Positions 22,361 through 35,004 of a stretch of DNA of 64,000 bases are shown here, piece by piece (positions within the stretch are counted from its first letter, which is position 1; each line of letters begins with the position of its first letter). Under the pieces are notes generated by a model, which worked only from the letters and a program-made list of their open reading frames with translations, ran no database searches and was not told the DNA's origin. The position numbers were made by a program, and so were the translations under genes. The stretch spans positions 121,156,384 to 121,220,383 of the forward strand of contig NC_133391.1 of the NCBI RefSeq assembly GCF_047511655.1, given 5' to 3'. Source of the DNA: Castor canadensis. Taxonomy: Eukaryota; Chordata; Mammalia; Rodentia; Castoridae.

Positions 22361-23100
22361 GACCATTTCAGAGATAGGTATAACTAAGTTTGCAAAGTCA
22401 GGAGAGATACAGCTCAGAATCTTTGGGATGGGAAGCCATGCAATTTATAATTTAGTGAGGCTGATGATAGATTGCATGCAGAAAGTTACAACAGGGGAGC
22501 CTGGCAAGGAATTTTAGGAGCAGCCCTGTGTGTTTTACAGAGGAGAGCTTCCAGACTTTTCTTAACCCACTCTCCCACCTTTCAATAAACACAAAACATC
22601 TGATTCACTTGCTTATAATTATTTGAAATACTGAGTACAGTAAATATTTTGACAAAAAAAATCACAGCAATGGAAAATTCTAGAATGTGAGTTTTCCAAT
22701 GACTGTGTTCTTTAGTTCATATAGTATTGTCAGCTCAGCTGCATGGAGGTAGATGCCATGGAGTCATTCACACCTCTGGAAAAACTGAAGAGGGGAGAAG
22801 GAAGAGATTCAGGAGCTATTTCAGAAGAACAGTGAGGAATATTAGATGTCCAAGTTGCCTTGGTTATGGGGGAGTTTTGCTTTGAATCAAGAAACTGCAA
22901 TATTCCAAACCTAGTCCTAGAATTTGACTCTAAGTTCAGGAATAACTAAGGAGGTGAATTTTGGTCCTGATAAATACTCTGCTGCTCACATCAATAGGTG
23001 TTTTGTGTCAAAATGAGGGAATCTATGATTTTAATCAGTTCTCCCTCAAAGTGACTGTACTCTTTCCCAGATGCATATGATTGTTATTGTAACTGCTAAT
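22361..23100. other. Unique non-coding sequence
   Basis: No gene or repeat recognised. Confidence 0.4.
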
Positions 23101-23104
23101 GGTG

Positions 23105-23280
23105 GTTGGGGAGTCTAATAGGTACATTGTATGGATTTCATTAATCCTCACAACAAATAGTTAGGTGCTATTATTATCCTCATTTACAGATGAAGGGACA
23201 GAGACTCAGAGGAGGTGACCTGCCTAAAGTTATTCAACTGGGAAATGACAGAATTTCAATTAGTACGCATGTCTGTCTAG
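23105..23280 (-). repeat. MIR SINE
   Basis: Strong antisense MIR: 'ttattatcctcatttacaga', 'tgaagggacagagactcaga', 'aaagttattcaactgggaaa', ending with 'gcatgtctgtctag'. Confidence 0.85.
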
Positions 23281-23284
23281 TATC

Positions 23285-23745
23285 AGTCATGCAAAATGTG
23301 TGAGGAACAACTCAAAAGTGAGCTTGCACAGTGAGCATGATGTATCCCCATCTATACCTAGGCAGGGGATCTGCATAACATGAAAGAGAAAATACCCCTG
23401 AGGTCCTATCATTCCTGCAGGGAGACCCAGCCTCTGCTGAAAGGGTCCCACAGTCTTTTGGTTGGAACACAGAAGGCAACACAGCCTTGTTTTCAATAGC
23501 TGTTCCCCAATGCTGTCCAACTGAGGTCTGAATAGTATCTAGAACAGATTTAGGTACTTTCTAGTCACAAAGCTGATTCCTGAATTATATGACTGGCTCC
23601 CAATGATTGTGAGATGGGGCAACCAGGGGAGACTAGGACAATACTAGAAACAGAGTCTCAGAGAAAAGCGGAGGACTTTTCAACATCTCTCGTTTTGTGT
23701 TCCCAGCCATTGATGGAATCGACCTTACTGGCGTATGTCAAGTAT
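23285..23745. other. Unique non-coding sequence
   Basis: A 77-codon minus frame (23287-23520) has no recognisable features. Nothing else seen. Confidence 0.4.
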
Positions 23746-23749
23746 ACTC

Positions 23750-24190
23750 TTTGCACTCACTGTTTTAAGAAGATGATTGTTTAAACATAACAATGAAAAA
23801 AGTGCATGCCCTTTTGCTCTTACAATTCAGATATAAAAGCTGTGAACATCTTTTAAACATTTAACTTTCATAATTTAACAACTTAGGGTGTGAGTGTGAA
23901 AAGAACAACTTTTCAAAGCATTTAAACACAGCCTGACTTCTTTCCTGTCAACTGATGTGGTCTTCAGCCTTGCTGCCTGCAGGATACAAGTTTACCTTGT
24001 CATCTATGGCAGCCATTTTTTAATGCTGGATTCTGGGGGAAAGAAACTATGTGTGTGTTTGTCTTAAACAGAATAAATGCCATTGTTTTAAATGTCAGAA
24101 ATGTCCTTCTGAGATCTGCTTGTAGATTATTTCTAACAGGACTACAATGTAAATAAAAAGTCTTATGAAGTCCCTTGGCTACTGTCAAGA
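23750..24190. other. Non-repeat block, possible conserved regulatory DNA
   Basis: No repeat recognised. It holds a perfect 10-bp palindrome TGTTTAAACA (23778-23787), a Forkhead-like core, next to SOX-like AACAATG (23789-23795). A further SOX-like CATTGTT is at 24081-24087. A speculative enhancer candidate; no conservation data. Confidence 0.2.
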
Positions 24191-26090
24191 TATATTGGCA
24201 CCTTAGTCTAAATCACAGATCTCATTTATAACCTAACGATGACCAAACTCAGAATTGTGACATATCGCCTTAGAAACTAAAAAAGAAAGAAGCTATCCCT
24301 AAACAGTTGAAATTTGTTAGCACATAACTGGCAGAAACTGAATAGTGTAATGGTAGAACAATGAACCCACATTTCTTTGGAAGAGAAAACTAAGTAAGAA
24401 TGGAATAATCGATACACGTGGGAGGGGAGGAGGAAGTGAGCATCCTAGGGTTAACCACAACACCAGTGCTTACATTTTCCCAAGCTGGAAAAAACGGACA
24501 AAGTTCTGCACCACCCAAAATGAAGTCAGATGAAGCCCATCATGTTTTAAATATGTGGTGATGCTTTCTTTAGAACGGGCCCCTGAAGAGGACACAAGAG
24601 AGAACAGTTCTGCCTGCAGGCCCAATCTAATGCTGGCTTTGATAGCTCTTGTGAGCTTCTGTGTGGCTATTTACTCTGAATAAACAATGGAACAACATTC
24701 TCACACAAGGTCTGCTTATTCTGCAGTCTTCTGAGATCCACAAGTTACCACAAAACCAAATCTTAAACTTATATGTACCAGGACATCTAGAACTCCAGCA
24801 AGAAGCTTGTGGGTCTCTTATCTAACTCACACCAGGACTCTTTTGTTTCATTTGCATTTAGGGTGTTCTGATGTTTTTTGGTTGGTTGCTGTATCTTCAC
24901 TGTTACATTTGGAGGAAGAGGTGGGAGAATGAAATATTTGCATAGATTTGTAGGAAAAAGGTGAAACCTACTTCCATCTTTCACCTGAATATAGCTATTT
25001 GGAATCTAGTTTCCAAAGAGATGTCCTGTCAGTTATTTGGGTGTCAAATAGGAGCAATAGACTGTTTTCTTACCTAATAGAGCCATAGGAATAATTGTGA
25101 AATACCTGAGGGAACGGGCCAGCTGCTCCCCTCCACAGGTGGGACTCTGAAATTACCCATTGTGTAGACAATGAAGGTGTCCAGATGTTCACTGTAATGA
25201 AAGAGGAAGGGAAATTCAATGCCTATCACTCTTTTGCTGACCTCTCTAAACTGCTCTATACACTCCACTACTTGGGCCCACGAAGAGCTCTTTCACAATA
25301 CCATACCTTTGGAAATTGAACTCTGGGTCAAACAAACTAAATCAAATGAGGGAAAAGTCCAGAAAAAAAAAGAAAAAAGAAGTGGGTCTTCACTTTAGCA
25401 ATGGTCAGATTTCAACTTGAAGACAGATGGAAAGAAACATAGACTGGTTACCATGAATCCATGAATAGAGAATGCATGAAATTGCATCTGTTAAATTAGG
25501 TACACATTTTTGCTGTGACATATTTGTAGCCTTCCAAATGATTCTCTTTTCTGAGATGCTATGGAAGGGAAGATTTTTATAAGTTTCTTCATTTGCCAAC
25601 TGTTTTCAGAACCACAAATATGGAAAATGGTGGCTATTAGCTTCTCCAGAAACTACATGCTGACTTGTCTACAAGGAGGATTGAAGATTTAAGAATTGAG
25701 TACTATAATAACAAATGTGCTAAGCATTAAATTTAACTATTATGTGCATTCAAAATGGTAACATTCAGGTGAAAAATACTTTTTACTATTTACAATGAGG
25801 TCTACAATGAGGTGTGATGATGGGAGAAGTAGGGATCAAAGTATTCAGGAAAGCTACAAAATAAAGGACTGATATGCACACAAAAAAAGGTCAGTGGCAG
25901 GTTAATTTTTGGAGCCTCAAATCAGTCATTTGCAAAGAGGGCTAAAAATAAATTCTCTGGAAACATCAGATTCTCTTATGCGTCATCTCTTTATGACTCA
26001 ACCACTTTTTTTACGGAAGTTAGACATCCACAGGTACCCTACTTACCTTTGACCTTTGAGGTCATTGAGTTGGCAAGAGTCATTACCTTG
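24190..26090. other. Unique non-coding sequence
   Basis: No repeat or gene recognised. An A-rich patch lies at 25361-25379, and a 13-base near-duplication 'tacaatgaggtc/tacaatgaggtg' lies near 25790-25815. Confidence 0.4.
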
Positions 26091-26094
26091 GGAT

Positions 26095-26260
26095 TAATCA
26101 TTTATTAATTCATTTAATAAAATTTATCCACCCGTTATAGGTCACTTTACTAGCCTTGTGCAATGGAGAAAACATTGTAGCACAGTCCTTACCTATAAAA
26201 TAAGCATATGTAAAATCAAGGTGAACAATAATGCAGACAACAATATAAAAAAGATGTCAA
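26095..26260 (+). repeat. L2-like relic
   Basis: 'cattaatcatttattaattc' followed by 'ccgttataggtcactttact' and 'tggagaaaacattgtagc' follows the L2 3'-region order. Diverged. Confidence 0.4.
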
Positions 26261-26264
26261 AAAG

Positions 26265-26860
26265 GATGTCTTTGAACAGGGCCAAATGGACCAAGAATAG
26301 CACCTGAACGAGCTGAGCTAATTAGATCCTCCTCTGGGAATCTGCAGTTGGGTGTAAGATCCTAGTTTAGTTTGGCTGACCTCCTTATATAAAAGATGTA
26401 AACATTGGTAGTGGCCATTTTCTACCATGAACAAGCAAAGGAAGTCAGTTTCAGTGAGTAAAAAGAATGATGCAACTTTGAAGAGAAAAGCAGAGATCAG
26501 AGGAGAGAAAGGACTCTTTCTCTGTAATGGATTCTAGTTCCTAGTTTCAGTAGTTCTGAGATTCAGTTTTCTTTCCTCCTTGAAGTCCCTAAGCCATTTC
26601 TTTATCCACTTTTACTTGCTTCTGTGGAAAACAATTCATTTTTAATAAATTCACTTGGTAATGCTCAAGCCTGTTAACATTGGAAATCCATAGAATTCCA
26701 GGGCCAAGTTTGGGGTACTTTCCTAACCCCTCTTCCTTCTGCCATATGCATTACATGTACCTTCCATCTCATATCATCTCTGAGATTTGATTCCAAACTC
26801 TCTCACTCCCCTCTCTTTCAGCATCTGAAGTGCTCAGGTGCTTCAAATATTTTCTTATGT
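26265..26860. other. Unique non-coding sequence
   Basis: Nothing recognised. Confidence 0.4.
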
Positions 26861-26864
26861 AAAC

Positions 26865-27000
26865 CTTACAATAACTTCTTATGAAGCAGATACTTTTATT
26901 CATGTTTTATAGAAAAGTGTAATGTTCAAAGAAATTCATGACTTTATCCAATACTACATATCTAACAGTAGATTATAATAGAGCCACTTATGAATTGAGA
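26865..27000 (-). repeat. MIR SINE relic
   Basis: Antisense MIR-like: 'cttacaataacttcttatga', 'ttttattcatgttttataga', then 'taatagagccacttatg'. Confidence 0.5.
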
Positions 27001-27710
27001 TAGGGTGACTCCTGATTACATGCTCCTAACCATGTGGCTAGCCTCTCTTTCTTGTTTGTTCAGCATAGGGAGTATAATATGGGATGATCTCTTTGTTCCT
27101 CCATTCCATGGGCTAGCATCATAAGGCATAAACCTCTTAGTCGAGATGACAGAGATGTTTACCAATCCTATTCTTCTTGTTAGGCACACAAGAAGAACTC
27201 TAGCTTTCTTACCCATCCTTGCAGTTAAATTGAAGACATGTGCTGGGTACTGGCCAATGTAGTGAGGGCAAAGATGTGACATATGCTGTCTCCAGGCCCA
27301 GCATAAAGTTCTCTAGGCAATTGTCTTGGCTCTTTCTTCTCCATCCACACAGAAAAGGAGACCATCTGCTATTAATGATAGTGGCACAAGCTTTAAGGAA
27401 CCTGAATCCCTGAGTCATAGCATGGAGAAGTACTCAGAAAAGTCATCCAGCCCTCACAGACTAGGTGGGAAAAAGACATTGATTATGTAAGCCATTGCAA
27501 TTTCAGGTTGCTTGTTACAGAAGCTACCAATTTTCCCTTATTGATCCATCTACTGGGTTCCAAAAATTGGGTAAGCACTGGTAGCAGCCAACAAATGAGA
27601 CACTTGGGTATACATACAAAGATTATTTTTTAAAATAGCAGTTTGGTCCTTTTAAAATAGAAATCCATTTTGTGTTGTTAATAAAAGAAAGTACTGAGTG
27701 TACTCTTAAA
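27000..27710. other. Unique non-coding sequence
   Basis: A weak L2-like phrase lies at about 27545-27605. No gene: overlapping 88- and 69-codon minus frames have no recognisable domains. Confidence 0.35.
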
Positions 27711-27711
27711 G

Positions 27712-27792
27712 GACTAGGAGTGCTCCTGAAGTGGCAAAGCACTTTACTAGCAAGTTCAAGGCTCTGAGTTCAATACCCAGTACTGTAAATAT
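27712..27792 (+). repeat. ID-like SINE fragment
   Basis: The tRNA-related half of the local SINE: 'aagtggcaaagcactttact', 'ctctgagttcaatacccagt', followed by an AT-rich tail of TATG/TA repeats to about 27835. Confidence 0.65.
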
Positions 27793-27799
27793 GTATGTA

Positions 27800-28460
27800 T
27801 GTGTCTGTATTTATACATATATAAATATATAGATACTTCTGTGATATTTAGATATTTCTGTGGCTCCATGGAGCATTCCTTGGGTTGTGGGGTCAGTGTC
27901 TCACTTATGTAGGGATAGGGACTTCATTCAGAGAGTAAGGGAGGTACATTTCAAGGTGGTATGCTCAGGGACTCAGTTCTAACTTACATAAAGGCTGCTT
28001 TTAGTTGCTTTTTGACAGAGGCTGAAAGGGATAGAAGTGTGTGTGTGTATTTAAGTTACATACATTGTGGCCAGTTAGTGTTTTTGAGCCTATCATTGTA
28101 AGGTCTTTCTCTGTTCAAATCAGTTACAAAGGAGAATTACCATTGCCCAACTAGAAAACTAACTTGGAAGAATAAAGGAAGTTGTAACCAAGTAGATTTG
28201 ATTAAGAGTAAATCCTTATATTTTTGCACTGATGGGGTTATAGAATAAAACTTGTTTTTTTATTCTGGAAAATCCAAATTAGAAGCTGATAAATTCCCTT
28301 GGGAGAAATAGCTTGAAAAATGCAGTGAAATTTGCTAAATTTAATGCTAAGTTCATCATTAGCTCAAAGGTTAAGTTTATTTCAAATTAAATTTATGAAC
28401 TTTGGAAAATGGATTTACCATACTTCTAAGTGATCTTAGCAATCTCCATACAGTTTTGGT
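27800..28460. other. Unique non-coding sequence
   Basis: A short AT-rich TA repeat at 27785-27835 and a (GT)5 at 28037-28048. No gene seen. Confidence 0.4.
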
Positions 28461-28464
28461 AAAC

Positions 28465-28560
28465 TGCTATTTTACAAATGAACCTGCTGACTTTCTCAGT
28501 GCCAAAGTCTCTATCTGACCACATGAGCATAAGGGGAGATATCAGAGCTAGAATTCATGA
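28465..28560 (-). repeat. MIR SINE relic (weak)
   Basis: 'ttttacaaatgaacctgctg' and 'agagctagaattcatgact' fit an antisense MIR. The middle is poorly kept. Confidence 0.35.
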
Positions 28561-30730
28561 CTTGTTACATTTCTACATTTTAAATTAAATGATAAAATAT
28601 ACTCACATTCCTTCAAAATGCATTGCCAAGACACTGCTGCATTAAAGTTCAAAGACATAAGCTTTGGCGGTATCATGCTTGAAATAATGCATGGCTGTTA
28701 TTTTTCTGTATTATTATCCATTCAACTAGCACTTCCTGAGTACCTTGACGTTCTAAGCATTAAGTTGGGGGAAAACTGCTATCTACTGTCTGTTGGAGTC
28801 ACTATTTATGATTTGCTACTATTGCTGATAGAGGAAACCCACTTTTAATGCAGGTAATTGGGAGCCTTGCCCATAGTAGGTGCTTAATAATGGCAATTTT
28901 CCTATGGGAGCTATAGTAGCAACATAGCTTCAACTTTACCTCAGTCTGTGTCCCTATGAAAAGAAGCCACTTTCCCACCTCAAAAAAGGAAAGGAATTAC
29001 TTTCAGCATGTATTTATTCAACTCATACTCATTGAGTACCCATTTTTTGTTGGACAAAGTGTTGTGCAACCTGGCAGAGAGACACTCATCCTCTAACTTG
29101 TAGCTTCCAATGGCAGCATGCTTTGTTGACTTGGGTGGGTAGATGATTACTCTATCCATCTCTATCAACTCTATGTTAAGCGCTGATACCTTTAAAAATG
29201 TCTCCTTTCTTTTACTCAATTATTCCAAGAGGGAAGAAAGGGAGGCAGCTGGGTCGTATGAATGTCAGGACCATAGTAATCCTGATTCACTTGAGTGTTT
29301 AGAATGAAACAAAGTGTTAACCAACAGTTTCTTTGAAATGAAGTTGGGATGGATTAGCTCAGGGGAGGGCATCATTAGAAAGAGAAGAGCCATTAATCAC
29401 TGTCTGCAGTAATCCAAGTTGAATATCTTATTGTTTAATTATTTTTAATCTTTTAGAAATCAGAAATGCCCCAGGGTGTTTTCTTTTCTCTGTCCCTCCT
29501 ACAGAGCAGCTTGCTTTGGGAGCTGAAGTCCTCCTGTGTATTCCTTGAACTGAATCCAAATTCATTACAGATATACTGTGAAGTGGACAGAGATGATGAG
29601 GCTGGTGGGGAGGAGCGGAGGAAGGGAAAGAAAGAAAAGCTACCAGAAGTAGCCAGTTTGAAAAGTTGAAAGGTGATCTTTGACCTCCCCTTGACTCATA
29701 AAGTACTTTATGACTCCCACCCCTTAGCCAAGAATTTTTAAGCTCAACAAAAGGGCTTTTAGTTAAAGTGGCATTTTAACCTAGCTTCATAAGGACTACT
29801 TATTTCAGTTTTGTGTTGACCAAGTAAAGTCTTCACTTTTGACTACCTAATAGCTGACCAGCTGGGTTGAATTCACATGTATTTGCTAGGCCTGCACTCT
29901 GGGCATAGAATCAAATGAGTGAGGAAAAGAACAAGATGTCTTACTTAAGTACATGACAGATCAGAGTTACCAATATGAGGGGTGGGGTGGCAAAGAGAAG
30001 GAGATCTAGACTTGCAAACCCTAACAAGGAAAGCTAAGAATTCCTGCAGTGGAAGATTATTGAACTACTTTCCCAGGACTTTCTCACACTTTTCCATCTC
30101 CAGTCTCTGACCTTGCCCTGGGACTGATAAAGAGTTCTAATCATTCCATTCACTATTGAAATGCCAAGTTGCCTTCTAGGGAAGGAAACTATTGGAGGCC
30201 ACGGTGGGATTTAAATGAAGTCTAAAAACCCTAAAACCAAGTCACTTGAGCAGTGAGCTATATAGGACCACAGGAACTAGAAAAACTTTTGGATATTTTT
30301 TATATTTTATATTTTTTCCTATGTCTTTTAAATTCTTTATTTCCTAGGCCACAAACCATGATTGGTTTATTTGGCTCTTTGAAAGGCCCATAAAGCCTCA
30401 TCAAAAATACCTCTCTGTCAGCCCTGCTAGCGAGTTCAACACGTCTACAGTAATCAATCTTTGAACAGGCTTTGAAGTTCTCTGCAAAATTGTAACTATT
30501 ATTTGGAAAGGATACCATAGTCACTAGCTCATTAGACCAAATTTTCATGTTCCAAATTAATATATTTCTTTAATGACCTGAGGTAGTCCCTGTGTCCTAT
30601 AGGTGCTCAAAATACTTTTTATCTGATCAAATAAATAAATAAATACTTGTCCTGGATACAGAGAACATGGGCTTCCTTCCATAGCATCATTTGCTTCCTA
30701 GGTAGAGAATGACCACATGTTTTTGAGAAA
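28560..30730. other. Unique sequence with scattered L2/MIR-like traces
   Basis: L2-like text lies at about 29005-29110 ('catgtatttattcaactcat', 'cattgagtacccatttttt'), and a MIR/L2-like end 'cccatagtaggtgcttaata' is at about 28871-28890. The frames are short and featureless. Confidence 0.4.
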
Positions 30731-30734
30731 TACT

Positions 30735-30965
30735 GCCTGTGTTCTCAGCATGCTTAGCACTGGAGGTGAGGGTGAGGAACACACAGCAGGATCACACATG
30801 GTGCATTCAAGGAGGCTGCAATCCAATTAATCGAAATTAGCAACGAACTCAGAGAAAATTACAATGTGTACATAATTGAATGAGAAGTAACATGGCAGCT
30901 ATTTAAAGTGGTGCTGTTCAGCAAGAGAATAAGAGGATAGCTCATGCTAAGGCAGGCTCCTAGAA
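30735..30965. repeat. L2-like relic
   Basis: 'tagcactggaggtgagggtg', then 'caaggaggctgcaatccaat', then 'gtgctgttcagcaagagaat' follows the order of an L2 3' region. Orientation is uncertain because of divergence. Confidence 0.35.
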
Positions 30966-31084
30966 GCTTAGGACCAAAAAGGACCTGGGACTTCCATGCA
31001 GTATGTTTCTTGAGCTCTAGGTACAGTCAGAGCATTCATAGATTCTGTGACAGAACACATAGAAACTAGAGGAATAGTTTCACT

Positions 31085-31437
31085 ATGGTTGGGATATCGT
31101 TTATCCCATCAAAACTCACGTTGAGGCTTCGTTCCTTAGTGCAGCAGTGTTGGGAAGTGAGCCTTCAGGAGGGATTCATATCCTTCTTGAGAGGCTAGAT
31201 TAGTTCTCCTGAGAGCAGGTTGATGCAAAGCAGGTCAGCTTCTTTACCCCAGCCCCTGCACCTGCCTGCTCATCACTGTCACACATGCTCCAGTCATGTG
31301 ACACCACTCATCTTCTCCATAGATGCAGCTGTCTGATCTTGAACTTTCCAGTTTTCAGAATCATGGACTAAATAAGCATCTTTTCTTTATCCAGTCTCAG
31401 GTATTCTGTTACAGCAGCAGAATATGAACTAAGACAA
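31085..31437 (+). mobile_element. MST-type MaLR LTR (solo)
   Basis: Sense landmarks: 'ccatcaaaactcacgttgag', 'gcagcagtgttgggaagtga', 'agattagttctcctgagagc', 'cagaatcatggactaaataa' and the terminal 'gaatatgaactaagaca'. It is a non-coding relic of an ancient ERVL-MaLR element. Confidence 0.85.
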
Positions 31438-31654
31438 CTATCTTGTGGAGAAGATAATTAAGCATAATCATTGTTTGGGTTATGAGGGAAGATGACTATA
31501 CTGACTCCTTAGCTCTTACCAAAACTACATTATCTGGGACCATCATGGACAGAAAGAATTCTTTTATTTATTTTAATTACTTTGTCTCTTTGTCCTACCT
31601 GTCTCCAGAAAAGGGTTTGAAGCTCACAGCACCATTAAGGCTTTATAGCTGACA

Positions 31655-31960
31655 GACTTTCTAAAATGTAGGTCTGGTAATAACATTTCCCTACTTAAAG
31701 TTTATTTTTTAAAAATTCCAGCTTATTAGTTTAGCATACAAGAATTCTTCAGACTTGCCCTCTCTGCCTTTCTAGGCTCCTTTCTTGCTGTAGCTGTTTA
31801 TATCCAGCTCTGGCCACATGGCTGTTTTCTGAAGCTCCTTCCCTGAAACCTCTTCGGCCTACAAAGCCTTCTGCTTCCATCTAGATCAGACTTTTACCTG
31901 AACTAAAATTAGCTCAAGCATCAACTCTCTAATTATATGTTCGCATTTAGTATCCAAGAA
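31655..31960 (+). repeat. L2 relic
   Basis: The order 'gtctggtaataacatttccc', 'cttgccctctctgcctttct', 'agctctggccacatggctgt', 'agctccttccctgaaacctc' follows the sense strand of the L2 3' half. Diverged; no intact frame. Confidence 0.5.
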
Positions 31961-31964
31961 AGAA

Positions 31965-33360
31965 TGCATTTACCCAAGTCTTCATTGTTTCCTCACTGTG
32001 CTTGCAAAATCTCACTATTCTACATCTCTTTGTTTTGGCCTCCCCAGCTCACCCTTCTATGTTCTCTGTGCTGCAGCACTTCTGACTTCCTGTCCTCTAG
32101 CTGACAGTGGGATTCAGTTAGTGGGAGACACCAGCTGGAGATCAGAAAGTAGGAGGAGAGTTGAGGTATTTATTTCCTGGGTCTCTCCCTGCCTGATTGC
32201 TTTGGTTTGTCTGGGTCTTTCTACCAAAAACTTTAGCTCTGTTGGGGCAATCTTGTCCCTATAGTTACCCTCTCCTGTTCTGGTATCCTGTCCCCTTTTT
32301 TGCTTCTTGGGGTCAGAGGTGGTAGCAGCAGTTATCAGTTATAACTGTCCTTGTTTGTTTCCTGAAACTCTGGCCATATCTTTGTGAATGGCTTTTAATT
32401 TGTTTCATGAATTACCAACAGTATGAATGGATCATCTCTATCTTACAAGGCTTTGACTGATACACTTAATTTGCAAAGTAGATCAAGAACTTTATATAAC
32501 ATTTATAAACTGACATTTTTCCAAGATCCTTATTATTGTCCTTCAGAAGTGGAGTTCAGATGCCATGTCTGTTCACTGAGTCCACAGTGACAAGTCTAAT
32601 CAACTTGGATCAAGAAAACTCTGACATTAGATGTTGAATAGCTGGATATACCCCAACCTCATTAGCAGAAGATGAGGTTGGAGGGAAATGTAGAAAACCA
32701 GTCCTGATTTTCCAATCCCATCACAGGATAAGGAGACAGCAATTTCATCAAATAACATGTGTTTGGATTAATTATCTATGGAAATCCAAATTACAAAATG
32801 GAATTTCAGTGGATGAATGCTCAAGCCACAAGCACTGTGTAGCATAGACCTGAAATGAGAATTGAATTCTGGTTTGAAACAGTCAGCTCTTCTAAGGTAC
32901 CCAGGTCTCTCTTTGAATATTGGTGGCACAGATGACATCAGGATCTATCTGTGAAGTGCCCTGAATGGGAAAGGTTACCCAAAAGTCTATTGCAAACTAA
33001 AGGGAGCATCTTGCTGCAAAGTACTTGCAGAATGATCAGAGTGACCTCAAATTGATTTTGGTGGGGAGAAAATTATATGACTGTGTTGGGGACTGCTATA
33101 CATTTAAAAGTTAAGATTTGTAAGAAATCCCTCTGGTTTTCTTTTTGACAAGATTCACACAGGCTGGTATATCTGAGTCCTTAAGCTGAGGTCTAGAGGG
33201 ACAGTCACCACAGAGAAGGAGTTTTTCATGAGTGATGCTTGTGGATGAAAGTGAACCCTCTGACTTGTGTGCCCAGGGGCTATGACCAGAGCTCCTGGCC
33301 TGAAAGGGAAGCTCTGTTGAAAGAACAGTAGGCGTCCCTATGCCGAAATGGCCAGTGGGA
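31965..33360. other. Unique non-coding sequence
   Basis: No recognised gene or repeat. Confidence 0.4.
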
Positions 33361-33365
33361 TTTTT

Positions 33366-33752
33366 TCAATTTGCACCTGGTGTTGGGCAGCAGTTCATGA
33401 ACATCCGCAGAAAGGAATGTTCCCGAGTTGAATGATGGAAGGGGAAAAAAGTTGAAGGGCTGTCCTTAGGAATCATGAAAAGCACTGATTCAATTTGTGC
33501 AATGGAGACTGAAGTCTTTACTAAAGAGAGTGTTTCTAGGCTGGCCCTGGAGGTCTGGAGTCTGTTCTCCATAAACATATGCAGTGGCATATTCACTGTC
33601 ACCTCATCGGTCAGCCTTTGAAAGAAGATCCAAAATGCCCAAAGCCAACACGTGGAAACCAGAAAGATAGTCCTTTTTGAATCAACAGTCTTTCTCATCT
33701 TCTCTTTCCAGTGAAGAAGGCTTTTTCTATATACTAAATATTCAAAACTCAT
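33366..33752 (-). other. Isolated 128-codon frame, coding status unsupported
   Basis: It opens with ATG at 33752, after an in-frame TGA 17 codons upstream. A basic N-terminus is followed by a hydrophobic segment at residues 28-44 (TIFLVSTCWLWAFWIFF), which would suit a type II membrane protein. The rest shows no family I know. There is no CpG island or conserved context, and a frame this long can occur by chance in 64 kb. I keep it as a candidate only. Confidence 0.15.
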
Positions 33753-33789
33753 ATTCAGTGATAATTCTTCCTTTAAAAGTTGAAGATTT

Positions 33790-34100
33790 TTAGCATTTTC
33801 TCAATCCACTTCTTATTCCAAAAGAACTTTTTTTAAAGTAAAACATGCATTTTCTTTTCATCTACAAGTTTATCTTTTCATAGCACAGAAATAATAAATG
33901 CTCATTTATACAGATTTTAAATGGTACAAAAGAGAATAATATAGACATCTAAAATCAGCCTTAATTTTCACCAGAAATGACCCCTGTCAAATATTGGGAA
34001 GATATTCTTCCAAACTCATTGTATATGTATTTGTCAATCCACAAGGCAAGTATTTTAAACATCATAGTAAAGAAACATTAAAATGTGAATTTTCCACACT
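33790..34100 (-). repeat. Possible L1M 3'-region relic
   Basis: AT-rich text with 'ttttaaatggtacaaaagag' and 'ttccaaactcattgtatatg' resembles the antisense of an old L1M 3' end. Low certainty. Confidence 0.3.
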
Positions 34101-34745
34101 TAACCAAAGGAGTAAACTGCTTTTCTCATAAATATAAATGATCTAAATGGTTTCATTCTTGACACATTGCTAGTTTTTGAAGAGTTTGGGAAACTTTCTC
34201 ATAACTTGTCCTAAAAGTATTAGAGAACTTTGTGGTGAGTAATCTGCCTGAGATAGAGTGGTTCAAGTTGTGTTTTTATTCTAGGGCCAGGTCTATACTA
34301 ATGAGAAGAAAAACAGTACTGCTAACCCAACTGTTGTGGAAAAACCTACACTTGGTGTAATTTATACGCTCTGTGATATTTTATAGCAAGGGTTGTTCTG
34401 GCATTGTGAACAACCTGGTCTCATCAGGCTAGGCTGTTGATCCCATTATCCATGGTTTCCACTTCTATGAAAATGCTCATTTGCTCCCAGGTTGACTTGT
34501 CCCTGCCTCATTCTTATTTCTTTGGGGCTCTGCTTAAACTTGCTTGAATTCATCAGTGTTCTAGGGTAAGGATATGGGTCAGTGTTTTTGACAATTTGTT
34601 CAGTTGATGGGTGCAAATATTTCAGAAATGTACGTTGAACATTGCAGTAACTTAATGGAGAATTGAGAATTTTGGATAGACAGAAAGATAATGACAATGA
34701 AAAAAATTTTAGCTGATAAGCAGTTGTCTCAAAACAAAAATTGCA
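34100..34745. other. Unique non-coding sequence
   Basis: Nothing recognised beyond short featureless frames. Confidence 0.4.
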
Positions 34746-34749
34746 CCAG

Positions 34750-34945
34750 TTGCTTTATATGCCTTATCTCATTTCATTCCCCATTGGCCTTATGAAGTAA
34801 CTATATTTATTATCCCCAGTCTACTGATGTATAAACAGTGGCTCAAAGAGGCTAAGTCCAAGGTCATTCAACAGGTTACCTGTGTGGGGGAGGGGCTAGA
34901 TTTGAACATCAGCTATTCAACTCCAGAGCCTTAACCAGGGCATGT
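34750..34945 (-). repeat. MIR SINE
   Basis: Antisense MIR: 'tatgccttatctcatttcat', 'atttattatccccagtctac', 'caaagaggctaagtccaagg', 'tcattcaacaggttac', 'agatttgaacatcag', 'actccagagccttaac'. Well preserved. Confidence 0.88.
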
Positions 34946-35004
34946 TACTGCTTCCCTTTGTTGTTGGGAGGAATTTCTTACTCATTTAATTCAGGTATCT
35001 CAGG

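Noticed and set aside
27780..27840. CRISPR-like or satellite array
   Set aside because: Only a short degenerate TATG/TA-rich tail of a SINE fragment. There are no regularly spaced repeats anywhere in the window.
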